From NCBI GenBank assembly GCA_900321535.1, contig ONWJ01000264.1:1-5567 (forward strand): DNA of 5,567 nt, read 5' to 3'. This DNA is from an uncultured Erysipelotrichaceae bacterium (GTDB lineage: Bacteria; Bacillota_I; Bacilli_A; RFN20; CAG-826). Position 1 is the first letter of the stretch; the number at the start of each line of letters is the position of its first letter. The position numbers and the translations under genes are program-made. This document shows, one piece after another, positions 1 through 5,148 of this stretch. The notes below the pieces were generated by a model, which was not told the DNA's origin, searched no databases, and worked only from the letters and a program-made list of their open reading frames with translations.

Positions 1-1
1 A

Positions 2-1375
2 ATCGAACTTCCGATCGTCTCTTCTTACCACGAAGGTATGAAGGTCTCCGAGTTCTTCATCAACACCCACGGTGCCCGTAAGGGTTCTGCCGATACCGCG
101 CTTAAGACCGCTGACTCTGGCTATCTTACCCGCCGTCTCGTCGACGTCTCCCAAGATGTCATCGTCCGCGAAGAAGATTGCCATTGCGACCACGGCTTCA
201 AAGTCCGCGCGATCGTCGATACCAGCCGCAACGTCGTCATCCGCACCTTGAAGGAACGTCTCATCGGACGCTTCTCGATGCATGACATCGTCAATCCTGA
301 GACTGGCGAAATCCTTGTCCCAGGCAACACTTTGATCGATGCTGTCGCGGCTGAAAGCATCGTCAAAGCTGGCATCACCGAAGTCGAGATCCGCTCGGTC
401 TTCACCTGCCAGACCCGCAACGGCGTCTGCCAGCATTGCTATGGCCAGAACATGGCGACCGGCAAAATCGTCTCTATCGGCGAAGCGGTTGGCATCATGG
501 CCGCCCAATCCATCGGCGAGCCTGGTACCCAGCTTACGATGCGTGTCTTCCATACCGGTGGTATGGCAGGAAGCGACATCACCTCTGGTCTTCCACGTGT
601 TCAGGAGTTGGTCGAAGCCCGTAATCCAAAGGGCGAAGCGCTCATCTCCGAAATCAGTGGCAAGGTCACCGAAATCAATCCAAAAGACGATAGGGCAGAA
701 GTCACGGTCACCAATGACCTTGAGTCCCGCACCTATGTCACTCCATACGGCTCTCACCTCCGCGTGAAAGTCGGCGACATGGTCGAAAACGGTGGCAAGA
801 TCACCGAAGGCGCGATCAATCCGAAGAAGCTCCTCGAAGTCGGCGATGTGGAGAAACTTGAGGTCTACATGCTCAAGGAAATCCAGAAAGTCTACTCCGC
901 TCAGGGTATCAACATCTCGGATAAGCACCTTGAGATCATCGTCCGTCAGATGATGAGAAAAGTCGTCATCATCGATGGTGGTGACACCAAGATGCTCCCA
1001 GGAACCCGTGTCTCCCTCGATCGCTTCACGACCGAGAATGCCGAAACCTTGCTCCAAGGCAAGCGCCCGGCAGTCTGCCAGCCACTCGTTCTTGGTATTA
1101 CCAAGGCTGCCTTGGAAACCGACTCCTTCCTCTCCGCGGCTTCCTTCCAGGAAACCACGCGTATCCTCACCGACGCCGCGATCAAGGCCAAGAGAGACGC
1201 CCTCCATGGCTTGAAGGAAAACGTCATCACCGGCAAGCTGATCCCAGCTGGCACGGGTATGATGTCTCCAGAAGAAGAAGCTGCGATTCTCGAAGACTTC
1301 TCCGTCCTTGGCGACATGAAAGTCGTGAAGAACCAGTACGTCGAAAAACACGATCGTCCTGATTCCAACGAATAA
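2..1375 (+). CDS. rpoC: DNA-directed RNA polymerase subunit beta' (C-terminal part, 5' truncated by window)
   Basis: This is the last 457 codons of the beta' subunit, which with beta forms the catalytic cleft of RNA polymerase. The frame is open from base 2; the first in-frame ATG at 38 is internal, since the residues before it ([11 protein letters not shown]) also match the family. The bridge helix is at about 38-160 ([24 protein letters not shown]). The second zinc site has Cys codons at 179 or 185, 407, 428 and 437 (CX6CX2C). The trigger loop at about 515-562 reads [16 protein letters not shown], with the catalytic-loop Met at 539, Arg at 542 and His at 551. The sequence then runs directly into [17 protein letters not shown], so the large insertion found here in E. 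coli is absent, as expected in Gram-positives. The Asp triad that binds catalytic magnesium lies upstream of the window. The gene ends with TAA and is followed 17 bases later by a terminator. Identification is secure. Confidence 0.98.
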   Translation: MELPIVSSYHEGMKVSEFFINTHGARKGSADTALKTADSGYLTRRLVDVSQDVIVREEDCHCDHGFKVRAIVDTSRNVVIRTLKERLIGRFSMHDIVNPETGEILVPGNTLIDAVAAESIVKAGITEVEIRSVFTCQTRNGVCQHCYGQNMATGKIVSIGEAVGIMAAQSIGEPGTQLTMRVFHTGGMAGSDITSGLPRVQELVEARNPKGEALISEISGKVTEINPKDDRAEVTVTNDLESRTYVTPYGSHLRVKVGDMVENGGKITEGAINPKKLLEVGDVEKLEVYMLKEIQKVYSAQGINISDKHLEIIVRQMMRKVVIIDGGDTKMLPGTRVSLDRFTTENAETLLQGKRPAVCQPLVLGITKAALETDSFLSAASFQETTRILTDAAIKAKRDALHGLKENVITGKLIPAGTGMMSPEEEAAILEDFSVLGDMKVVKNQYVEKHDRPDSNE

Positions 1376-1392
1376 GACTCATTACAACAATC

Positions 1393-1414
1393 GGCCCGCT
1401 TCGGCGGGCCTTTT
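1393..1414 (+). terminator. Rho-independent terminator of the rpoBC operon
   Basis: A perfect 7-bp GC-rich stem, GGCCCGC (1393-1399) with GCGGGCC (1404-1410), closes a TTCG loop (1400-1403). The C-UUCG-G tetraloop is exceptionally stable in RNA. Four T follow at 1411-1414, a rather short U-tract. It lies 17 bases after the rpoC stop, so it should end the rpoBC transcript. Confidence 0.9.
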
Positions 1415-1428
1415 GCGTGCCCAAATCC

Positions 1429-1485
1429 AAAATCCCTGCAGAAATCCCCTCTGTAATGAAAGCGGTGGGAAAATGCAGGGTTTTT
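1429..1485 (+). terminator. Second, larger terminator-like hairpin after rpoC
   Basis: CCCTGCA (1434-1440) pairs perfectly with TGCAGGG (1474-1480), which is followed directly by five T (1481-1485). The 33-nt interior can add a second stem, TCCC (1445-1448) with GGGA (1467-1470). The A-run at 1429-1432 could pair with the T-run, so it could also work on the opposite strand. It looks like a backup terminator behind the UUCG hairpin. The long loop makes it weaker than a classical terminator, and its 3' arm also belongs to another inverted repeat. Confidence 0.5.
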
Positions 1486-1560
1486 CAAATTCGCGTTTTC
1501 TTGATATCCGTGCAAAATCAGAATAATTAACTACTTAACGATAGAAATCCCGCATTTTCC
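1468..1560. repeat. Imperfect inverted repeat in the rpoC-Sel1 gene intergenic region
   Basis: GGAAAATGC (1468-1476) is exactly complementary to GCATTTTCC (1552-1560). After one unpaired A (1477), GGG (1478-1480) pairs with CCC (1549-1551); after one T-T mismatch, TTT (1482-1484) pairs with AAA (1545-1547). This gives 15 pairs with one bulge and one mismatch around a 58-nt spacer. The left arm overlaps the 3' arm and T-run of the second terminator-like hairpin, so the two RNA folds exclude each other. GGTTTTTC occurs at 1479-1486 and again at 1569-1576. Function unknown. Confidence 0.55.
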
Positions 1561-1620
1561 ATAGGGCTGGTTTTTCTTACAAAATGACTTCTGCATATGT
1601 TCTTTTTACAAATTGGGCTT

Positions 1621-1626
1621 TACAAT
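1621..1626 (+). promoter_or_regulatory. Candidate -10 element for the Sel1-repeat gene
   Basis: TACAAT matches the sigma-A -10 consensus at 5 of 6 positions and lies 37 bases before the ATG, in an AT-rich region that should contain a promoter because terminators precede it. No convincing -35 is seen at 16-18 bp upstream and there is no TG extension. A competing candidate is TTGATA (1501-1506) with AATAAT (1522-1527), whose 15-bp spacing is short. The true promoter is unresolved. Confidence 0.25.
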
Positions 1627-1663
1627 CAAAAAACATTCAGATCCATAAAGAAAGGAAAACGTT

Positions 1664-3937
1664 ATGGCAAATAACAAACCAGTCCCAAGAGGCAATGTTT
1701 TGCGTAAGCTCGGGAATGCGTTCATGATCATCGGCATCATCGCAACCGTTCTCGGATTAGCCACTGTCATTCTTTCGGGCACGGCAACTCAGCTCGCCCC
1801 ATTTGGAGGCCCGCTCCTTGGCATCGGCATCCCGCTTTTGATCGCGGGGATCGTCTTTAAGATCGTCGCTTCCGTGCTGCGCAAGAAAGGACCAGCGCAA
1901 CCTAAACCAGAGAAACAACGTTCCGAAGATGAGGAACGTCATCGCCAAGAAAGAGAAGAACGCGAACGTCAGCGTCATCTAGAAGAGGAGCAACGTGACC
2001 AGCAACGCTTCGAAGAGCAAGAAGACCAGCAATACGAAGAACAGCAGGAAGAGGAGCAGCAGTACGAAGAGGAAAAGGAAGAAGAACAGCCTCTCGAATT
2101 GAAGTCGACTGCTGACGAAGAAGAAGGGAAAAACGGGAAAGACCTCGATCTCGATGAAAACGACGAATTCAAGCAAAAGTCTCCGAAAGAAGAAGTTGAA
2201 GGCACTGGCTTAGTCCTCGACGAAGAGAAGAAGCCGGCCGTGGAAGAAGAGGCGGTTGAAGAGAAACCATTCCAGTGGAAGACCCCAGAACTCGACGCGG
2301 ATGGGCAAATCGTCATCCCAGAATGCGAGATTGAGGATCCATTCGTCCGCGCTTTCCTTATGGTTGATTACTATCGTTTCACCAGCGAATCAAGAGAAGT
2401 CGAGCCCGAGGTCATGGAGTTCATTGATAACAATGTCAAAGACGAAGGGCAGAGGGAATACCTCCGCGGCTATTATCATCCGCGCACCGAAGAGGGAACG
2501 GAGCATTTCCGCAAGGGGCATGAGGCTGGCAATTTCTCCGCGAAACTCCAATATGGCATCGCCCTTTATAAAGGAGACGGCTGCGCCAAAGACTATAACT
2601 TAGCCCGTCAAGTATTGAAGGACCTCCTCCCAGAAAACGGCGTTTATTCCAGAAAATACGCTGCCCAGCATGCGGATGAGATTCGTTCCGCGTTCATTTA
2701 TCTCAATAACGTCGGATATCCAAACGCCGAAAGCAAAGACCGAACCGCATACTTGCTTGAATTGGCTAAAACAGGCGAGTTGATGGCCAAATACGAGCTT
2801 GGCTATATTTATGAAAACGGCGACCTGGGTACGGCCGATCCTCTGAAGGCGCTTAAAATCTACGAAGAATGCGCTAGAGCAGGCCATAGTGTATGTCTCG
2901 GCAAAATCGGTCATCTTTATCTTACCGGCAGCACTACATTCGGCATTAGCATCGATTACGCGAAAGCCGCGGAATACTTCTATAACGCGGCCCGTCTAGG
3001 CAGCTCATCCGGCGTCAATGGACTTGAGAAACTCAATAAGATCATCGATGAAAAAGGCATTGAGCTTGAATTTGGCGAGAATGAATCCGTCGGCGATGGC
3101 GAACAGCAGGAAGAGGAATTTGAATTCGTCGAGCCTGCCCGCGATCGCAATGGCCGTATCATCATGCCGTCGTTCCATGGCGGCGATCTCTATCGGATTT
3201 GCCAATGGAAGAACGATTTCGCCGCAAGCCTTTATAAGCATCCTGAGGCTTATCAAAAGAGAACTCGCGAAGAGAATGTCCTCTTCATCCGCACCAAACT
3301 CGAAGAGACCGGTGACCCCGCGTTCTATGGTTATTTATATGATGCCTATGACAACAAGAAACAGCTCGAAGAGAGACTTGCGGTGGCCAAAGAAGGCTAC
3401 GAGGCCGGCGATATCCGCTCGGCGGTGAATCTCGCAGTTTGCTATTACCGTGGGCAAGGCGTTCCTGTCGACAAGGAAAAAGCGGCGCAGATCTTCGAGG
3501 AAATCCTCCCAGAGTCTGGGAAATACGATTATGAGAATCATCCAGACTATTATGCAGAGGCCGCGACCGCGACAGGTTTGCTTGGCGATATCAGAGGCAG
3601 CACCGAAATCGGGCACCGCGCGCATGATTATTATGAAGAAGGCGAAGCCCGCGGCAGCGTGGTTTGCGTCGCGCGCAAGGCTCCGGCCTATCAATTCGGC
3701 ACCAGCGGGTATCCAAAAGACCCCGCGAAGGCGTGGGAATATCTCACCAAGGCGGCCGATCTTGGCAATCCATGGGCGATCTTCCGCCTCGGCATGATCC
3801 TTGAGAAGGATCCGGAATCCTTCGGTCAGGAACAGGATTTGGAAGCCGCTGCATATTATTACTACAACGCGATCCTTGCCGGTTATTTCGGGGCGAAAGA
3901 ATACCTTGAGAACCTGAAGAAAGAAATCGAGCAGTAG
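1664..3937 (+). CDS. Membrane-anchored Sel1-like repeat protein with a charged coiled-coil linker
   Basis: This 757-residue protein is not a gene I can name. The ATG is supported by AAAGGA (1651-1656) seven bases upstream. Two hydrophobic segments lie at about residues 16-38 and 48-72, joined by a short uncharged turn and flanked by K5/R9/R14/K15 and R73/K74/K75; by the positive-inside rule both ends face the cytoplasm. Residues 81-142 are proline-poor and rich in E, Q and R, suggesting a coiled coil or single long helix, followed by an acidic linker to about 203. Residues 204-460 and 487-754 are two similar blocks, each with about three Sel1/TPR-like units (for example 284-322, 364-407, 407-446; 575-616, 660-701, 701-740). 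Sel1 units generally form alpha-helical solenoids that bind proteins, so a cytoplasmic scaffold or adaptor at the membrane is inferred. No catalytic motif is seen. Terminators flank the gene on both sides. Codon choice looks less biased than in the ribosomal genes, consistent with lower expression. Confidence 0.85.
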   Translation: MANNKPVPRGNVLRKLGNAFMIIGIIATVLGLATVILSGTATQLAPFGGPLLGIGIPLLIAGIVFKIVASVLRKKGPAQPKPEKQRSEDEERHRQEREERERQRHLEEEQRDQQRFEEQEDQQYEEQQEEEQQYEEEKEEEQPLELKSTADEEEGKNGKDLDLDENDEFKQKSPKEEVEGTGLVLDEEKKPAVEEEAVEEKPFQWKTPELDADGQIVIPECEIEDPFVRAFLMVDYYRFTSESREVEPEVMEFIDNNVKDEGQREYLRGYYHPRTEEGTEHFRKGHEAGNFSAKLQYGIALYKGDGCAKDYNLARQVLKDLLPENGVYSRKYAAQHADEIRSAFIYLNNVGYPNAESKDRTAYLLELAKTGELMAKYELGYIYENGDLGTADPLKALKIYEECARAGHSVCLGKIGHLYLTGSTTFGISIDYAKAAEYFYNAARLGSSSGVNGLEKLNKIIDEKGIELEFGENESVGDGEQQEEEFEFVEPARDRNGRIIMPSFHGGDLYRICQWKNDFAASLYKHPEAYQKRTREENVLFIRTKLEETGDPAFYGYLYDAYDNKKQLEERLAVAKEGYEAGDIRSAVNLAVCYYRGQGVPVDKEKAAQIFEEILPESGKYDYENHPDYYAEAATATGLLGDIRGSTEIGHRAHDYYEEGEARGSVVCVARKAPAYQFGTSGYPKDPAKAWEYLTKAADLGNPWAIFRLGMILEKDPESFGQEQDLEAAAYYYYNAILAGYFGAKEYLENLKKEIEQ
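2027..2086 (+). repeat. Two 30-bp degenerate tandem repeats encoding QQYEE-type decapeptides
   Basis: Residues 122-131 (QQYEEQQEEE) and 132-141 (QQYEEEKEEE) are adjacent ten-residue units. The two 30-base copies agree at 23 positions and differ mostly at third positions and in two adjacent Q/E/K codons. A more diverged unit, QQRFEEQED (113-121), precedes them. The repeat lies at the end of the charged helical linker and probably arose by slippage or local duplication. Confidence 0.7.
2273..3043 (+). other. Sel1-like block A (first copy of the internal duplication)
   Basis: Residues 204-460 of the Sel1-repeat protein. The block opens with DGQIVIP (213-219), then an alpha-helical stretch, HEAGN (286-290), LLPENGVY (321-328), ADPLKAL (391-397) and DYAKAAEYFYNAARLG (431-446). 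The same landmarks recur in the same order and nearly the same spacing in block B. The Sel1-like pattern shows in LQYGIALYKGDG, ELGYIYENGD and IGHLYLTGS, each followed by an A-rich helix. Confidence 0.75.
3122..3925 (+). other. Sel1-like block B (second copy of the internal duplication)
   Basis: Residues 487-754 of the Sel1-repeat protein. Landmarks match block A: NGRIIMP (496-502), YEAGD (579-583), ILPESGKY (614-621), KDPAKAW (685-691) and DLEAAAYYYYNAILAG (725-740). From EAG to the LPE motif is 34 residues in both blocks, and from LPE to the final A-rich helix is 110 and 111 residues. Blocks A and B are joined by a short acidic linker (461-486). Sequence identity is modest, so the duplication is old. 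Confidence 0.75.
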
Positions 3938-3949
3938 CCTTATCAGCAA

Positions 3950-3988
3950 AACCGTCCCCTTGCAGAAAGTTGGGACGGGTTATTCTTT
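3950..3988 (+). terminator. Rho-independent terminator of the Sel1-repeat gene
   Basis: CCGTCCC (3952-3958) pairs with GGGACGG (3972-3978) in a perfect 7-bp stem. With G3979 bulged, A3950-A3951 can add pairs with T3980-T3981. The loop is 13 nt. The T-rich tract after it (TTATTCTTT) is interrupted, so strength is uncertain. It begins 12 bases after the TAG stop and separates this gene from the str operon. Confidence 0.75.
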
Positions 3989-4035
3989 ATCTTATATAAA
4001 TATATACCCATTATTTTTTCGTTATTCTTTCATGC

Positions 4036-4052
4036 GAAAACACGTGGTTTTC
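4036..4052. repeat. Inverted repeat upstream of the str promoter
   Basis: GAAAAC (4036-4041) and GTTTTC (4047-4052) form a perfect 6-bp inverted repeat around ACGTG, and CACGTG (4041-4046) is itself palindromic. It lies about 54 bases upstream of the -35, an upstream-activator position, and not in the expected transcript. It could be a protein-binding site or chance; no known operator is recognised. Confidence 0.35.
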
Positions 4053-4083
4053 AAGTCCACCTTTCCCGGTGTATCAAAAGCCT

Positions 4084-4135
4084 GAAAAAAAGTCGAAAAA
4101 ATGTGTTGACACGCCCCTATATACGCGCGTAAACT
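4084..4135 (+). promoter_or_regulatory. str operon promoter with UP-like A-tracts
   Basis: A perfect -35, TTGACA (4106-4111), is followed after 18 bp by TAAACT (4130-4135), a 4/6 match to TATAAT. Two A-tracts (4084-4090 and 4096-4101) sit just upstream of the -35, where the RNA polymerase alpha C-terminal domains contact UP elements. The bases after the -10 are fairly GC-rich (TCCGC), and a start at about G4143 is likely. A GC-rich discriminator and a G start are features of growth-rate-controlled ribosomal promoters, so such control is inferred. The leader would be about 84 nt. Confidence 0.8.
4122..4131. promoter_or_regulatory. 10-bp palindrome overlapping the str -10 element
   Basis: TACGCGCGTA is a perfect palindrome lying in the promoter spacer, and its last two bases are the first two of the -10 (4130-4135). 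A protein bound here would block the promoter, so it is a possible operator. No matching regulator family is recognised, and a palindrome of this length can arise by chance. Confidence 0.3.
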
Positions 4136-4181
4136 TCCGCTTGTCGCACGAGCGAAACATTTCCTTCGCATCGTACCAAAA

Positions 4182-4201
4182 CCCGATTCTGATACATCGG
4201 G
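4182..4201 (+). promoter_or_regulatory. rpsL leader: Leader hairpin just upstream of the rpsL ribosome binding site
   Basis: CCCGAT (4182-4187) pairs with ATCGGG (4196-4201) around an 8-nt loop. The hairpin ends 12 bases before the Shine-Dalgarno sequence and has no U-tract, so it is not a terminator. It could take part in a leader fold controlling rpsL translation. No known ribosomal-protein leader motif is recognised. Confidence 0.45.
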
Positions 4202-4213
4202 AAACGTGTTATT

Positions 4214-4220
4214 AAAGGAG
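4214..4220 (+). promoter_or_regulatory. Ribosome binding site that fixes the rpsL start
   Basis: AAAGGAG lies six bases before ATG 4227. An in-frame GTG at 4206 lies upstream of this site and would add seven residues not seen in S12 (MPTINQLVR is the normal start), so the ATG is chosen. Confidence 0.9.
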
Positions 4221-4226
4221 ACAAAC

Positions 4227-4646
4227 ATGCCAACCATTAACCAACTCGTTAGGCAGGGCCGTCATTCCGCGGCCAAGAAATCCAAAACCCCAGCTCTTGG
4301 GAGACGTTGGAATTCCCTAACCAAGCGTGGTTCCGACCAGGCTTCCGCCCAAAAGCGCGGCGTCTGCACCCGTGTCGGCACCATGACCCCAAAGAAGCCG
4401 AACTCCGCGCTTCGCAAATACGCCCGTGTCCGTTTATCCAACGGATTCGAAGTCACCGCCTACATCGGTGGTGAAGGACACAACCTTCAAGAACACTCCA
4501 CGGTCATGATCCGTGGCGGTCGTGTCAAAGATCTTCCAGGTGTTCGTTACCACATCATCCGTGGAACCCTTGACTGCGCCGGTATCGACAAGCGCCGCCA
4601 GGGCAGATCCCTCTATGGCACCAAGAAGCCAAAGAAGGGTGAATAA
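4227..4646 (+). CDS. rpsL: 30S ribosomal protein S12
   Basis: S12 is a small-subunit protein at the decoding centre that contributes to tRNA selection and translational accuracy. The 139-residue product starts [12 protein letters not shown] and has the conserved core [22 protein letters not shown] (split over about residues 43-64), EGHNLQEHS (83-91) and [14 protein letters not shown] (96-109). It carries the roughly 13-residue longer N-terminal region of Gram-positive S12, so the streptomycin-site lysines equivalent to E. coli K43 and K88 are K56 and K101; both are the wild-type Lys. D102 corresponds to the Asp that is methylthiolated in E. coli. The C-terminus ends in the usual basic tail. 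It is the first gene of the str operon, 16 bases ahead of rpsG. Confidence 0.98.
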   Translation: MPTINQLVRQGRHSAAKKSKTPALGRRWNSLTKRGSDQASAQKRGVCTRVGTMTPKKPNSALRKYARVRLSNGFEVTAYIGGEGHNLQEHSTVMIRGGRVKDLPGVRYHIIRGTLDCAGIDKRRQGRSLYGTKKPKKGE

Positions 4647-4662
4647 GAAGGAGGAATGAAAC

Positions 4663-5133
4663 ATGCCACGTAAAGGTTCTGTTGAAAAACGCGACGTCTT
4701 GCCAGATCCAGTGTATAACAGCAAGCTCGTCACCCGCCTCATCAACCGCGTTATGTATGATGGCAAACGCGGCACCGCCCAAACCATCATTTACAAAGCC
4801 TTCAAGCAAATCGAAGAGAAAACCGGCAAACCTGCCATCGACGTCTTCGCGACTGCGATCGCCAACATCATGCCGGAAGTCGAATTGAAGGTTCGCCGCA
4901 TCGGCGCTGCTAACTACCAGGTTCCAGTCGAAGTCTCCAAGGAGCGCAAGCAAACCCTCGGACTCCGCTGGTTGGTCAACTATTCCCGCCTCCGTGGTGA
5001 GAAGACCATGGAAGAAAAGCTCGCAGGCGAGATCATCGATGCCGCAAACGGCACCGGCGCTTCCGTCAAGAAGAAACAAGACACCCACAAAATGGCCGAA
5101 GCCAACAAAGCTTACGCCCATTACCGTTGGTAA
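4663..5133 (+). CDS. rpsG: 30S ribosomal protein S7
   Basis: S7 binds the 3' major domain of 16S rRNA early in assembly and forms part of the head of the small subunit near the E site. The 156-residue product has the usual bacterial length. Family signatures include the N-terminal MPRKG basic segment, [16 protein letters not shown] (about 25-40), the central [15 protein letters not shown] (about 77-91) and the C-terminal [14 protein letters not shown]. The start is set by a full AAGGAGG (4648-4654) eight bases upstream, located in the 16-base gap after rpsL. In E. coli S7 represses its own operon through a structured rpsL-rpsG spacer; this gap is far too short for that structure, so any feedback here must use another site. 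Confidence 0.98.
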   Translation: MPRKGSVEKRDVLPDPVYNSKLVTRLINRVMYDGKRGTAQTIIYKAFKQIEEKTGKPAIDVFATAIANIMPEVELKVRRIGAANYQVPVEVSKERKQTLGLRWLVNYSRLRGEKTMEEKLAGEIIDAANGTGASVKKKQDTHKMAEANKAYAHYRW

Positions 5134-5148
5134 TAAGGAGTATTCAAG

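Noticed and set aside
339..767. + strand frame of 142 codons overlapping rpoC in another frame
   Set aside because: It is a Ser/Arg/Pro-rich out-of-frame reading of rpoC with no start signal and no recognisable family.
946..1515. - strand frame of 189 codons starting in the rpoC downstream region and running into rpoC
   Set aside because: Most of it is antisense to the conserved C-terminal region of rpoC and its start lies within the terminator and inverted-repeat region; the product is unrecognisable.
1376..1663. Small L7Ae-family gene (ybxF/rplGB) expected between rpoC and rpsL
   Set aside because: No open frame of suitable length or sequence is present here or in 3938-4226, so the gene is absent from this locus.
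1979..2176. Very hydrophobic - strand frame rich in Leu and Phe that looks like a membrane peptide
   Set aside because: It is the complement of the Glu/Gln/Lys-rich linker of the Sel1-repeat protein (GAA/GAG/AAG read backwards give TTC/CTC/CTT). No independent ribosome binding site or homology is apparent.
3986..4020. AT-rich stretch including TATATAAATATATA as a second promoter or replication-type element
   Set aside because: No -35 partner at suitable spacing, no repeated motifs such as DnaA boxes, and it lies directly after a terminator; it is probably ordinary AT-rich spacer.
4044..4060. tRNA T-arm-like sequence (GTGG, TTTTCAAGT, CCAC)
   Set aside because: The loop would be nine bases with a 4-bp stem, not the 7-base loop and 5-bp stem of a T arm, and no acceptor, D or anticodon arms are found around it on this strand.
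4118..4123. TATATA as the -10 of the str promoter
   Set aside because: It is only 6 bp from the perfect -35 TTGACA, and the sequence 17 bp upstream of it is an A-tract with no -35 resemblance. TAAACT at 18 bp spacing is preferred.
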